Shown in pieces: positions 41,958 through 51,162 of a DNA stretch of 64,000 nucleotides. The translations under genes and the position numbers were made by a program. The DNA comes from Mucilaginibacter lappiensis (GTDB taxonomy: Bacteria > Bacteroidota > Bacteroidia > Sphingobacteriales > Sphingobacteriaceae), in the NCBI RefSeq assembly GCF_900155965.1, contig NZ_FTMG01000013.1, positions 122,003 to 186,002 on the forward strand, written 5' to 3'. The notes under the pieces were generated by a model. That model worked only from the letters and a program-made list of their open reading frames with translations. It was not told where the DNA came from and ran no database searches. How positions within the stretch are numbered: the stretch's first letter is position 1; every line of letters begins with the position of its first letter.

Positions 41958-42321
41958 GTTGCCGCAACTTCCCCACAGTTGTCTTCTTAAACTCCGCCAC
42001 TTCATCGGCAGCATATTCATTGGCCCAGGTTTCCAGCGCTGATAGTGCGGGACCCAGGGCCTTGCCTTTTTCGGATACCCGGTAGCTTACCTCCGGTGGG
42101 AACCCCTGTTTTTCTTCACGTATGATCAGTCCGTCGGCTTCCATTTGTTTGAGATGATCAAGCAGTACCTTTTTGGCTACCTTGGGGATAATACGCCAAA
42201 GCTCGGTAAAACGCATTTCGGCATTGTGAAACAAATGGTACAAGATAATGGGTTTCCACTTGCCCGAAAGCATGGTGAGGGTAACATTAAGACCGCAATG
42301 TTTAAACTGGTTGTAATTCAT
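41947..42321 (-). CDS. HxlR-family transcriptional regulator
   Basis: A 124-residue winged-helix regulator. The ATG at 42321 (MNYNQFKHCGLNVTL) is preferred over a TTG three codons upstream. The signature includes a conserved N-terminal Cys (KHCGLN), LSGKWKPIILYHLF, MRFTELWRIIPKVAKKVLLDHLKQMEADGLI and VSYRVSEKGKAL. HxlR/YodB-type regulators with this single Cys often sense electrophiles or quinones. It is divergent from the metallo-beta-lactamase-fold gene, and paired GGTTACC sites lie between them, consistent with repression of that gene and of itself. Confidence 0.92.
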   Translation of the reverse strand: MNYNQFKHCGLNVTLTMLSGKWKPIILYHLFHNAEMRFTELWRIIPKVAKKVLLDHLKQMEADGLIIREEKQGFPPEVSYRVSEKGKALGPALSALETWANEYAADEVAEFKKTTVGKLRQHLS

Positions 42322-42382
42322 GGTTACCAAATAGTGAACGGGTTACAAAAAAGTAACCTTCTTGAGGTTACCAAATGATAAC
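42322..42382. promoter_or_regulatory. HxlR operator cluster (GGTTAC boxes)
   Basis: Three related sites: GGTTACCAAATA (42322-42333), the perfect dyad GGTTAC-N6-GTAACC (42341-42358) and GGTTACCAAATGATAAC (42366-42382). They fill the space between the divergent HxlR and hydrolase starts. The third precedes a CATCTTTG -7-like box by 1 base. Confidence 0.65.
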
Positions 42383-42417
42383 ATCATCTTTGAAGCATCA
42401 AATTTAAATGCTTTACC

Positions 42418-43176
42418 ATGAACTTACAATTATTGCGCAACGCAACCCAGATATTATCCGCCAACGGCAAAACTATTCTCATCGACCCTATGCTTGCTCC
42501 CAAAGGCAGTTATGACCCTTTTCAAAATACCCGTAATAATTTGAGGAACCCGCTGGTTGATTTGCCTATCACCGAAGATGAGTTGCATACGCTGATAGCC
42601 AAAACCGACGTCGTATTACTTACACACCTACACCTTGACCATTGGGATGCTACCGCCCGCGAACTATTGCCTAAAGATATTACACTATTTTGCCAGCCTG
42701 CCAATACCGAAGCGATACGTGAAGCGGGTTTTACAAACGTTATCCCTGTTCATGATGAATTAGTTTGGGACGATATCCGCATCAGTCGCACCGGCGGCCA
42801 CCATGGGACAGGCGAAATAGGCGAACGCATGGGCATTGTTTCGGGATATGTGATAGCTTATGGGAACGATAGCATCTATATTACCGGCGATACCATTTGG
42901 TGCACCGAAGTACAGGATGCGCTGGACAAGTATCATCCTGCTCATGTCGTACTCAATGGTGGTGCTGCCCGTTTTATAACCGGCGACCCGATTGTGATGG
43001 ATATAAACGATATCATAACCGTTTGTAACTATGCGCCCAAAGCCAATGTTCATGTAGTACACCTGGAAACCGCCAATCATGGTACCGAAAGCCGTGCCGA
43101 TATTAAAGCAGCCTTATTGGCGCATAACCTCACTGAGCGCTGCCATGTACCTAATGATGGCGAGTGGTTTATATAA
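42418..43176 (+). CDS. Metallo-beta-lactamase-fold hydrolase
   Basis: A 252-residue MBL-fold protein of the UlaG/L-ascorbate-lactonase-like type. Metal-binding motifs: THLHLDHWD (H-x-H-x-D-H), TGGHHGTGE, TGDTIWCTEV and a C-terminal HLETANHGTE. It has no signal peptide, so it is cytosolic. The divergent HxlR regulator with shared GGTTAC boxes probably represses it. The substrate is not evident; many HxlR-controlled MBL proteins are linked to thiol or electrophile stress. Confidence 0.88.
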   Translation: MNLQLLRNATQILSANGKTILIDPMLAPKGSYDPFQNTRNNLRNPLVDLPITEDELHTLIAKTDVVLLTHLHLDHWDATARELLPKDITLFCQPANTEAIREAGFTNVIPVHDELVWDDIRISRTGGHHGTGEIGERMGIVSGYVIAYGNDSIYITGDTIWCTEVQDALDKYHPAHVVLNGGAARFITGDPIVMDINDIITVCNYAPKANVHVVHLETANHGTESRADIKAALLAHNLTERCHVPNDGEWFI

Positions 43177-43185
43177 CACAAGATT

Positions 43186-44001
43186 TTACTTTACGAACCT
43201 TTTCATCAGGTCGGGAGTCATTTGGGGGAGTTTAATTTTGTAGCGGTAGCCACCTTCAAAAGCATCCTCCTCCTTTAAAAACTCGTGACCTTTTTTGCTT
43301 ATCCAGTAGGTTTCGGTATAATGCTTACCCTGATATTCGCTTTCGGTAAAGAGCTTCCAGCAATCTACCTTGTCGTTATTCGTAGTGGCTATTACCTCGC
43401 TGCCTGTCACTTTATAGGTCACATAAGCAGGTGGATCTAAACCTGCATCATAAAAATTAATGGCAAAGGTTTTACCCGCGGCCAACGGCAGCATCTCAAA
43501 AGTTTCGATATCCAGGTTCCAATTAAAATTGGGTCGCTTAAACGCCAGCGAAAAATCTTTAGCGGTATTATCCTTTACACTATCGGCTCCGGTAATTTTA
43601 TCTGCGCCCCAGTTATATGCTTTTATTTTACCGTTAATGGTTTCGGCATGGTAAAGCGGTGCAAAATCAGCAGTTCTGTTAACCGAATATACAGACCGGT
43701 ATGCAAGCGTATCGCTGCCAAACCAATGCTGGTTTATGGTAAATACCTTTTCGTCGTTTCGGTTTTCGATGGAGGTATTACGTATCCAGTACCAGAAACG
43801 TAAATTCTTTTTATTCTTCAGCATCTGAAAATACACCAGGTATTGGCGGTTGCCTGTTTGCAGCACCTGTGTCATGAGTCGTTTATCCTGCAGGCGTATG
43901 GTATCTGCTTGTGCCCACACCGGTTTCAAATTACCCATTAACGCCCATAGCAAGGCCAATGTGGCGATAATAAATTTAAAGATGGAGCAGTCAGTTCTCA
44001 T
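43186..44001 (-). CDS. Exported protein of unknown function (DUF3108-like)
   Basis: A 271-residue protein with a signal peptide (about 1-30, VWAQA). It is beta-rich: LVYFQMLKNKKNLRFWYWIR, FAPLYHAETINGKIKAYNW, IETFEMLPLAAGKTFAINFYD and the final TETYWISKKGHEFLKEEDAFEGGYRYKIKLP. The YWISKKGHEFLKEE ending resembles DUF3108 proteins, a periplasmic beta-barrel-like fold. No catalytic motif is seen. It is convergent with the MBL gene (9-base gap) and divergent from the LytS-type kinase gene. Confidence 0.65.
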   Translation of the reverse strand: MRTDCSIFKFIIATLALLWALMGNLKPVWAQADTIRLQDKRLMTQVLQTGNRQYLVYFQMLKNKKNLRFWYWIRNTSIENRNDEKVFTINQHWFGSDTLAYRSVYSVNRTADFAPLYHAETINGKIKAYNWGADKITGADSVKDNTAKDFSLAFKRPNFNWNLDIETFEMLPLAAGKTFAINFYDAGLDPPAYVTYKVTGSEVIATTNNDKVDCWKLFTESEYQGKHYTETYWISKKGHEFLKEEDAFEGGYRYKIKLPQMTPDLMKRFVK

Positions 44002-44222
44002 GATAGTTAATTGTTATTTACTATGAATGATCAAAACTGTAGTTTATCAATCGTCACCAAAAATCAATTCAATTACTATCGCCCTATTTTTAACCACGCT
44101 GGCTATACTTTCAACCAAGCAGGTACAAACCTTTAGTTGAAGCCAAAGCCCGTCCGATTGAATAAACCGCCATAAGCATTGAAAAAAGACCAAAACACCA
44201 GAAAACCTTTGTAATTTTAGAC

Positions 44223-45251
44223 ATGATGCAAGTGTTTAAGGGTAAGGCTACTATTACCCAACTCCAATGGCTGGTTTGGATTTTTGTATATATTATCCTC
44301 TTCCTGTCCTTTACGTCTATGGATGGCCTTAAAGAAGGGATTTTCTACACCAACCTGTATGTGGTATATTATGTTATGATCATATACGGCAACATCCGTT
44401 TTTTGTACCCTCGTTTTTATGAAACCCGCAGATATATTTTGTACGGGTTACTGGCGCTGCTGTTGTTGTTGTTTACAGGGGTAGGCCGGGGTTATGTGAG
44501 CACCATTGTTTATAATACCTATTTTGCCAAGCCCGGACAGGCCGAACCTATAACACTCTTAAACCTATTAAAATTTGTTTTGGGTGGAGGGTTGATATTC
44601 GCGCTGAGCTTTATATTCCGCATTGCTATCGCTTACTTTAAATTAAAACAGCAAACGGAGGAGATCATGGTGCAAAAAAGCCAGGCCGAGCTCAACCTGC
44701 TCAAATCGCAGGTACAGCCGCATTTTTTGTTCAATACCCTTAACAATATTTATTACGAAGCCTATCGCGAAGCACCCAGAACAGCGGCCCTGATAGAGCG
44801 CCTCTCAGACATTATGCGCTATTTTTTGGATGAAAGTCCCATGGATGAGGTACCCATTAATACCGAAGTTAAATTTTTGGAGAATTACCTGGAGCTGGAA
44901 AAGATCCGCATTCGTCATGAAGTGCAACTCACTTTCACAAAACAATTTAACCCCGACCTTCGTATCCCACCCATGCTGCTGATGACTTTTGTGGAGAATA
45001 TTTTTAAGCATGGCATCGATAAATCAAGTCTGGATAATTGTGTCAAGATTTCACTGGTTCAGGAGGATAATTACCTGATGTTTGAAACGGTTAACCGCAT
45101 CTATGACAGGCCAAAACAAAATGGCAGCAGTGGTTTTGGTATCACTAATTTGCGCAAAAGACTTACCTTGCTTTATCAAAACAATTTTGAACTGGATACT
45201 CATAAAAACGAACAATCATTTACCGCTTTTTTAAAGATCCCATTAGCGTGA
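44223..45251 (+). CDS. LytS/YehU-type sensor histidine kinase
   Basis: A 342-residue membrane kinase. Four transmembrane helices fill about residues 15-140, followed by a short coiled linker (KLKQQTEEIMVQKSQAELNLLKSQ), the His_kinase domain with the phospho-acceptor QPHFLFNTLNNIYYE, and an HATPase domain (NIFKHGID, GFGITNLRKRL). It lacks a large extracellular sensor domain, so the membrane helices probably sense. It overlaps the LytTR response regulator by 4 bases (GTGA), forming a two-component pair. Confidence 0.94.
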   Translation: MMQVFKGKATITQLQWLVWIFVYIILFLSFTSMDGLKEGIFYTNLYVVYYVMIIYGNIRFLYPRFYETRRYILYGLLALLLLLFTGVGRGYVSTIVYNTYFAKPGQAEPITLLNLLKFVLGGGLIFALSFIFRIAIAYFKLKQQTEEIMVQKSQAELNLLKSQVQPHFLFNTLNNIYYEAYREAPRTAALIERLSDIMRYFLDESPMDEVPINTEVKFLENYLELEKIRIRHEVQLTFTKQFNPDLRIPPMLLMTFVENIFKHGIDKSSLDNCVKISLVQEDNYLMFETVNRIYDRPKQNGSSGFGITNLRKRLTLLYQNNFELDTHKNEQSFTAFLKIPLA

Positions 45252-45967
45252 ATTTAAGTTGTATTATTATTGACGATGAGCCCAATGCGGTAAAACTGCT
45301 GGAAATGCTGATAGGCCAAACTACGCAATGGCAGCTTTTAACCAAATGCTACAACGGCCTGGAAGCACTCGCTTTTTTAAAGGAGAATAAGCATAAGGTT
45401 GATTTTATTTTTTTAGACATTAACATGCCCCACCTGAGCGGGATGGAGCTTGCCGGTCTATTACCATCCGATACAAAAATTGTTTTTACTACCGCCTACT
45501 CTGAATTTGCTGCCGAGAGCTATACTTTTAAAACTATCGACTATCTGCTGAAACCAATTACCCTAAAACGTTTCCTGGCGGCACAGCAAAAAATAGAGTT
45601 TTACTTTGGCAAGACCCCGGCAGCGGTCGCAATGCCTGTACAATCATCAGACCAGGAGTACTTTTTTGTAAAATCGGGCAAGGTACTGCGCAAGATCCTG
45701 CTGGAACATATCCTGTACTTTGAGGGCGAAAAAGAATATGTGCGGGTAGTTACCCATACCGATCAGCTGTTGATTTATCGCCGCTTAAAGGATATTGAGG
45801 AGCAGCTTACTGTACCGTTCGTACGGGTACACAATTCCTATATCGTCAATACCAAACAGCTCAATAAGATCCAGGATAACCACATCTACATTGGCGACAA
45901 ACACATCCCCGTAAGCGAAAAATTTAAGGATGGTTTTATGGCGGTTATCAATCAAAGGATATTTTGA
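45248..45967 (+). CDS. LytTR-family response regulator
   Basis: A 239-residue regulator with a GTG start overlapping the kinase stop by 4 bases. The receiver domain (about 1-118) has the acidic pair IIDDEP, the phospho-acceptor Asp in FIFLDINMP, and the KTIDYLLKPI lysine region. A LytTR DNA-binding domain follows (about 138-236, FFVKSGKVLRKILLEHILYFEGEKEYVRVVT, FVRVHNSYIVN). The target genes are unknown; none of the neighbours shows an obvious paired 9-base LytTR site. Confidence 0.95.
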   Translation: MNLSCIIIDDEPNAVKLLEMLIGQTTQWQLLTKCYNGLEALAFLKENKHKVDFIFLDINMPHLSGMELAGLLPSDTKIVFTTAYSEFAAESYTFKTIDYLLKPITLKRFLAAQQKIEFYFGKTPAAVAMPVQSSDQEYFFVKSGKVLRKILLEHILYFEGEKEYVRVVTHTDQLLIYRRLKDIEEQLTVPFVRVHNSYIVNTKQLNKIQDNHIYIGDKHIPVSEKFKDGFMAVINQRIF

Positions 45968-45990
45968 GGGGATAGGTATAAAACAATGTT

Positions 45991-46110
45991 GTCATCCTGA
46001 GTGAAGCGAAGGATCTGACTCACATGTCATTGCGAGGAGGAACGACGAAGCAATCTAATCGCGTTCAATATACAAGCGAGGAGATTGCCAAGCTACGCTC
46101 GCAATGACAT
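45991..46110. repeat. Composite of two palindromic repeat families
   Basis: Bases 45991-46020 are a half-unit of the GTCATCCTGAG family (as at 2845). They are followed directly by a GTCATTGCGAG palindrome (46024-46110) in the opposite orientation to the copy at 37931-38021. It lies between the convergent lytTR and asparaginase genes. Confidence 0.85.
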
Positions 46111-46154
46111 ATTTTTTATAAATGATGGAGTTTTAAGAACAGATCACTCAAAAC

Positions 46155-47177
46155 TCACGATACCGTGATCTCACCCCTTAAATCAAATTCCATATAATAT
46201 TTCACCTGAGCCGGATCATCAAACATCCCCAGCAGATACATCATTTTGGTTACGGCCGATTCAAAGGTCATATCGTAGCCATTAGCCACGCCGATATCTT
46301 TTAACTGACGGCTGGTATCGTACCTGCCCAGTTCAACCGTACCTACTTTGCATTGCGAAATATCCACGATAACCTTACCGTTGTCAATAGCGCCTTTCAG
46401 CAAATCAATAAACCAGCTATCTGTAGTTGTATTGCCCGCACCAAATGTTTCCATTACAATGCCCCTCACATCAGAGTTTAGGATGGTTTCCACTACCTTG
46501 GTACCAATGCCCGGATACAATTTTAATACAGCCACATCACTCACCAGGTTGTTGTGGATAATAAGCTCTGTACCCTCCTGCGGATGCCTGATATCATTGG
46601 CGCTAAAACGCAGGTGGACACCAGACTCGGCCAGTATAGGATAATTAGGCGAACGGAATGCTTCGAATTTGGAAGAGTTATATTTAAATGCCCGGTTACC
46701 ACGGAACAGTTTATAATCAAAATAGATACAAACTTCAGGTACACGTGCACGATCGCCTTTTTTTGATTTGGCAATTTCAATAGCCGTCATCAGGTTTTCC
46801 TTGGCATCGGTACGTATGGCGCTTATGGGCAGCTGCGAGCCGGTAAATATGATAGGTTTGCCCAGGTTCTCCAGCATAAAGCTTAAGGCCGATGCGGTAT
46901 AAGCCATGGTATCGGAGCCGTGCAATATTACAAAGCCATCGTTATCATGATAGTTTGACAGGATAATACCGGCCAGCTCGCTCCAGATAGCCGGATTCAT
47001 ATTTGACGAGTCAATAATCTCATCAAAAGAATGAACCTTAATTTTACAATTTAATTTTTCAAGTTCCGGAACATTATCCATGATATGCTCAAAGTCGATA
47101 GGTTTTAAAACTTTGGTCACAGGATCGGTCATCATTCCAATTGTCCCTCCGGTATAGATGATCAGTATCTGGCTCAT
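46155..47177 (-). CDS. ansA: Type I (cytoplasmic) L-asparaginase
   Basis: A 340-residue hydrolase converting asparagine to aspartate and ammonia. The first catalytic Thr lies in YTGGTIGMM near the start, the second in LHGSDTMAYTASAL, and the substrate/catalytic set is completed by AIRTDAKENL (Lys). No signal peptide, so cytoplasmic type I. It follows the TatD gene by 42 bases on the minus strand and may be co-transcribed. Confidence 0.92.
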   Translation of the reverse strand: MSQILIIYTGGTIGMMTDPVTKVLKPIDFEHIMDNVPELEKLNCKIKVHSFDEIIDSSNMNPAIWSELAGIILSNYHDNDGFVILHGSDTMAYTASALSFMLENLGKPIIFTGSQLPISAIRTDAKENLMTAIEIAKSKKGDRARVPEVCIYFDYKLFRGNRAFKYNSSKFEAFRSPNYPILAESGVHLRFSANDIRHPQEGTELIIHNNLVSDVAVLKLYPGIGTKVVETILNSDVRGIVMETFGAGNTTTDSWFIDLLKGAIDNGKVIVDISQCKVGTVELGRYDTSRQLKDIGVANGYDMTFESAVTKMMYLLGMFDDPAQVKYYMEFDLRGEITVS

Positions 47178-47219
47178 GAAATAGGTTGTATGCTGTATAA
47201 ATTCAATAAATAAATGTTG

Positions 47220-47987
47220 TTAAATACCAAACAGCTTTTTTGAATTTTCGGTAGTTATATCAGCCGCCGTATCCAAATCTATTTGGTGCAGCTCCGCCAC
47301 TTTTTGTGCAATGTAGATCAGGTACGAACTTTCATTAGGCTTGCCGCGGAACGGAACGGGCGTAAGGTACGGAGAATCTGTTTCTAAAACTATATGTTTT
47401 AGGTCAATTTCGGCTACAACTTTATCTAAACCCGAATTTTTGTAGGTAACCACCCCGCCTATACCCAGGTAAAAGCCCAGATCCGTTACTTTTTGGGCCT
47501 GATCCAGCGTACCGGTAAAGCAATGGAACACACCGCGCAGGTTCTCGTCCTGTTCTTGTAGTAGTACCTCGTATACTTCATTAAAGGCATCACGACAGTG
47601 AATAACAATGGGCAGTTTTAAACTTTTTGCCCAATTGATCTGTTGGCGAAAGGCCTCTATCTGCTCATTTAATGTGGTTTTATCCCAATATAAGTCGATA
47701 CCGATCTCGCCTATGGCTACAATTTTTTGCTGCTGATGCGCATCGCGAATATCTTTCAGTTCCTGCTGCCAATTCTCTTTTACCGAGCAGGGGTGTAAAC
47801 CCAGCATCGCGAAACATTGGTCGGGATAAGCCTGCACCAGGTCAAACACCAAAGGCACGGATTCTCTATCAACATTAGGCAAAAATAGCCGGCTGATGTT
47901 GTTGTCCAGGCAGCGTTCTATGAGCGCCTTGCGCTTATCGGCAATGGTTTCGTAGTATAGGTGGGTATGTGTGTCGGTTAGTACCAT
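47220..47987 (-). CDS. TatD-family metal-dependent hydrolase/DNase
   Basis: A 255-residue TIM-barrel amidohydrolase-fold protein. Metal ligands and signatures: LTDTHTHLY, LGLHPCSVKE, IGEIGIDLYWDKT, IVIHCRDAF, GVFHCFTGT, and VLETDSPYLTPVPFRGKPNE. TatD proteins are Mg-dependent 3'-5' nucleases acting in DNA repair or turnover. Length is normal. A terminator precedes it upstream, so it begins its own transcription unit with asparaginase. Confidence 0.94.
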   Translation of the reverse strand: MVLTDTHTHLYYETIADKRKALIERCLDNNISRLFLPNVDRESVPLVFDLVQAYPDQCFAMLGLHPCSVKENWQQELKDIRDAHQQQKIVAIGEIGIDLYWDKTTLNEQIEAFRQQINWAKSLKLPIVIHCRDAFNEVYEVLLQEQDENLRGVFHCFTGTLDQAQKVTDLGFYLGIGGVVTYKNSGLDKVVAEIDLKHIVLETDSPYLTPVPFRGKPNESSYLIYIAQKVAELHQIDLDTAADITTENSKKLFGI

Positions 47988-47992
47988 AGTGC

Positions 47993-48032
47993 AAAAATAA
48001 AAAAGCCTTCTGGTTTTTGGCAGAAGGCTTTT
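47993..48032 (-). terminator. Terminator of the 48036-49022 FKBP gene
   Basis: The stem AAAAGCCTTCTG/CAGAAGGCTTTT (12 bases) with an 8-base loop is followed on the minus strand by a T-rich run (rc of AAAAATAAAAAAG). It separates the gene from tatD. Confidence 0.88.
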
Positions 48033-48035
48033 ATG

Positions 48036-49022
48036 CTAATTTGTTTTTTTAGTGAGCGGCTTTTTATAAACCCGTTTCTTAGCGGGACTAACTACACCCG
48101 CTTTAGCAGGGGCGTGTTTACCTGGTTTAACTTGCACCAGTTCCACATCAAATATCAGCGTACAGTACGGCGGTATATCCTGACCAGCACCTTTATCGCC
48201 ATAAGCCAGGCTCGATGGGATGATCAGTTTAGCTTTTGAACCTTCGTTCAGTAGTAACAAACCTTCGTCCCAGCCGGGTATCACCTGCTGCTGACCAAGT
48301 ACTACACTTATCGGCTTATATTCACGACCAGGCTGATCTAAACCTGCGCTTTTAGCTTCTGAAGCGACGCTGGAATCAAAAACTTTACCGTTCAATATAC
48401 GACCAGTATAATTTACCAATACGGTATCGCCGGCCAATGGCTTGCGTTTTATTGATGGCTTGGTAATTAAATATCTTAATCCAGATCCGGTTGATATCGC
48501 ATTTATCTTATTGTCGGCCAAATACTTTGCAGCTTCGGTCAATTCTTTATCCTTTAGTTTCTGACCTTCGGCATTATGCTCCTCAATAGCCTCGTTTAAC
48601 GACTGAATCTTTTCTATTTTGATAACAAAGGTTAAATAACTGCCCTTCGGAAAAAATGGAGGACGGGCCTCTTCATGTCCTTTAAAAACAGAGTCGGTAG
48701 GTACTTTAACCAGGGCGCTGTCTTTAACAGTCAGCAAAGGGAACACTTCCATCAGATCGCCTACGTTTTGTGAGGCCTGTACTTGTGCCTGTACCGGTTT
48801 ACCGGATTTGTAGGTGCTGAACAATAGGGAATCTTTATCCGTAGTTTGGGTAAAGTTAAAAGTGATTACATCGTTCTGTTTTGCTTTGGGGCCGGTATTA
48901 TTGGTAAATATTTTATACAAAGCGCCGTTGGCGGTCTTTTTCAGATCGGTTGCTTGCTGGGCTTTTACACTGATGGTAAATAAGGTAATCAGGGCCAAGG
49001 TGAAATAAATAGTACGTTTCAT
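48036..49022 (-). CDS. FKBP-type peptidyl-prolyl isomerase, exported
   Basis: A 328-residue exported protein (signal peptide 1-21, VKAQ). The C-terminal FKBP domain (about 195-308) has GDTVLVNYTGRILNGKVFDSS, VIPGWDEGLLLLNEGSKAKLIIPSSLAYG and TLIFDVELVQV with the aromatic pocket residues. The N-terminal 150 residues form a second, degenerate FKBP-like domain (DVITFNFTQTTDKDSLLFSTYKSG) lacking the pocket. The basic tail (KKRVYKKPLTKKTN) is unusual. It is a tandem paralogue of the next gene; both probably assist folding of periplasmic or outer-membrane proteins. Confidence 0.92.
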   Translation of the reverse strand: MKRTIYFTLALITLFTISVKAQQATDLKKTANGALYKIFTNNTGPKAKQNDVITFNFTQTTDKDSLLFSTYKSGKPVQAQVQASQNVGDLMEVFPLLTVKDSALVKVPTDSVFKGHEEARPPFFPKGSYLTFVIKIEKIQSLNEAIEEHNAEGQKLKDKELTEAAKYLADNKINAISTGSGLRYLITKPSIKRKPLAGDTVLVNYTGRILNGKVFDSSVASEAKSAGLDQPGREYKPISVVLGQQQVIPGWDEGLLLLNEGSKAKLIIPSSLAYGDKGAGQDIPPYCTLIFDVELVQVKPGKHAPAKAGVVSPAKKRVYKKPLTKKTN

Positions 49023-49027
49023 ATTAA

Positions 49028-49063
49028 CAAAAAAAAGCCTTTCTGCCCGTAGGCAAAAAGGCT
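49028..49063 (-). terminator. Terminator of the 49082-50047 FKBP gene
   Basis: AGCCTTTTTGCC/GGGCAGAAAGGCT on the minus strand followed by eight T. It separates the two paralogous FKBP genes, so each has its own transcript end. Confidence 0.85.
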
Positions 49064-49081
49064 GTGTTCAATTTCTTTTAA

Positions 49082-50047
49082 TTATTTAGCTGGTGGCGGC
49101 GTTAATTGCGGCACAACCGGTTTTGGAGCGTTAGGGTTTGGTTTAACCACATCAACCATTTCCATTTCAAAAACCAATGGAGAGTATGGGCCAATTGGGC
49201 CAATTCCCTGATCTTTATAAGCAATGTCAGATGGGATGATGAATATCGCTTTAGCACCTTTGTTTAACAATTGCAAGCCTTCGTCCCAACCTGGTATTAC
49301 TTTACCCTGGCCAACAGGGATACGGATAGGCGCAAACTGACGCATAGGATCAACCGGTATTTTTGCTTTGGTAGCTTCTGCTTTAATGCTGGTATCAAAT
49401 ACTTTACCGCTAACCATTTTACCGGTGTAATTTACTACTGCGGTGTCGCCAACTGCAGGTTTTGCACCTGTGCCGGGAGTGGTAATCACATACTGCAATC
49501 CTGAAGCTGTTTTTTCAAGTTTCAAGTGATTGTCATCAATATATTTTTTGATTTTAGCTGGTTCCTGTGCTTTTAAAGCGTCGCCTTGTGATTTGATATA
49601 ATCCATTACACGGCCACGGAACACCTGCTCATTCAAGTTACCTTTAGCTATTACTTTTTCAACCTTAACTACAAATACCAGGTATTTGCTTTTAAAGCCT
49701 GGAGGACGTTGCTGACCACCTTTAAATATCGAGTCAGACGCTATTTTAAAAGTAGCACTGTCACCTTCACCCAGTAAACCAATACCCGCAACCACATCCC
49801 CTTTGGCTTGTGGTTTTGGCATAGCCATTCTTGTAGGCTGGCCGCTTTCATAAGTACTGTTCAGCACAGAGTCGCCATCGGTTTTTACCACCATGTTAAG
49901 GCTTATAAAATCGCCTTCTTTAATTTTGGCACCACCTTTAGAAGTGTGAATATTATAAAGCAAGCCACCATCGCCCTGCTTAAATCCACCGTTGCAACTT
50001 GCTAAACCTATAGCCGCAAGAGACAAGAACATCAATTTTCTTTTCAT
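49082..50047 (-). CDS. FKBP-type peptidyl-prolyl isomerase, lipoprotein
   Basis: A 321-residue lipoprotein (lipobox GLASC, Cys18) with the same layout as the neighbouring paralogue: a degenerate N-terminal FKBP-like domain (DFISLNMVVKTDGDSVLNSTYESG) and a complete C-terminal FKBP domain (GDTAVVNYTGKMVSGKVFDTS, VIPGWDEGLQLLNKGAKAIFIIPSDIAY). It ends in a Pro-rich tail. It lies 10 bases after the DHH phosphoesterase gene and is probably co-transcribed with it. The lipoprotein anchor places it at a membrane, in contrast to its soluble sister. Confidence 0.92.
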   Translation of the reverse strand: MKRKLMFLSLAAIGLASCNGGFKQGDGGLLYNIHTSKGGAKIKEGDFISLNMVVKTDGDSVLNSTYESGQPTRMAMPKPQAKGDVVAGIGLLGEGDSATFKIASDSIFKGGQQRPPGFKSKYLVFVVKVEKVIAKGNLNEQVFRGRVMDYIKSQGDALKAQEPAKIKKYIDDNHLKLEKTASGLQYVITTPGTGAKPAVGDTAVVNYTGKMVSGKVFDTSIKAEATKAKIPVDPMRQFAPIRIPVGQGKVIPGWDEGLQLLNKGAKAIFIIPSDIAYKDQGIGPIGPYSPLVFEMEMVDVVKPNPNAPKPVVPQLTPPPAK

Positions 50048-50057
50048 TTTTACTGTT

Positions 50058-51071
50058 TTACTGTATTAATAGTTTTTTATATTCTGGTAATATTAGTTTA
50101 AACTGTTGTATAACCTGCTCAAGGCTGTCTTCAGAATGACCGCCGGCCGCATTACGGTGACCGCCACCACTAAAGTATTTTTTAACGATCTCATTAGCCG
50201 GAAACTCTCCTTTGGAGCGCAGCGAAAGTTTTACCTTGTCGCGGCGTTCAACAATAAATGCCGCCAGGCGTATGTTGCCCATGGATAAAGCATAATTCAC
50301 AATGCCCTCCGTATCGCCGGTATCTACATCGTATTTTTCCAGGTCGGCTTTGTTTACCGCAATAATAGCGGTATTATATTCAGGTAATACTTCAAGGCAA
50401 TTAGCCAGGCAATGCCCTAAAAATCTTAATCTACCCTCAGATGCGCTATTGTAAACCAGCTCATGTATACGCCAGTTAACCGCGCCTGCATCAATCAGGT
50501 CGGCAACTATACGGTGTACGGTGGAGGTGGTATTAGGTAAGCGAAATGATGCCGAATCGGTCATGATGCCGGTATACAGGCAGGTAGCTACATCCTTATT
50601 AACTAATTCGGGATGATGCAGTTCATTTACAATAAAATCATAAATAAGCTGGGCAGTAGCGCAGGCGTTGATATTCCAGTGCCGGTAATCATCAAAATCT
50701 TCGGGCTCCAGGTGATGATCGATCATGATCTTGTAAGCGCTGCTTGCACCAACCAGCTCACCCATTTGATTGATCCTGCCTAACGCGTTAAAATCAAGAC
50801 AGAAAACGATATCGGCATCAGCAATGAGCGCTGCCGACCGTTCTTGCTGTTCGGTATAAATAATAACCTCTTCGTTACCAGGCATCCAGCTCAAAAAATC
50901 AGGATAATCTGTAGGAGTGATCACCTTGGCATGATGGCCCTGCTGTATCAGATAATTATATAACCCTAAGGACGAGCCCATCGCATCACCATCAGGTTTA
51001 TGATGGGTAGTGATTACTATTTTTTGAGGCTGTGCTAAAAGTTCTTTAAGCGAGGCTAAATCTAACATCAA
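50058..51071 (-). CDS. DHH-family phosphoesterase, NrnA-like
   Basis: A 337-residue DHH/DHHA1 enzyme. Motifs: ITTHHKPDGDAMGSSLGLYN, DIVFCLDFNAL, the name-giving MIDHHLEPEDFDDY, and the DHHA1 signature GGGHRNAAGGHSED. NrnA-type members degrade short oligoribonucleotides and dephosphorylate pAp. An ATG one codon downstream is an equally good start. Minus strand, divergent from ndk. Confidence 0.92.
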   Translation of the reverse strand: MMLDLASLKELLAQPQKIVITTHHKPDGDAMGSSLGLYNYLIQQGHHAKVITPTDYPDFLSWMPGNEEVIIYTEQQERSAALIADADIVFCLDFNALGRINQMGELVGASSAYKIMIDHHLEPEDFDDYRHWNINACATAQLIYDFIVNELHHPELVNKDVATCLYTGIMTDSASFRLPNTTSTVHRIVADLIDAGAVNWRIHELVYNSASEGRLRFLGHCLANCLEVLPEYNTAIIAVNKADLEKYDVDTGDTEGIVNYALSMGNIRLAAFIVERRDKVKLSLRSKGEFPANEIVKKYFSGGGHRNAAGGHSEDSLEQVIQQFKLILPEYKKLLIQ

Positions 51072-51162
51072 TTTTAAAAAAGAGTTGCAAAGCTAAATAA
51101 ATAAATTAAATACAAACCATCTAATTTAATTCAAAACGCTTTATGTTACAGATGTAAAAAAC

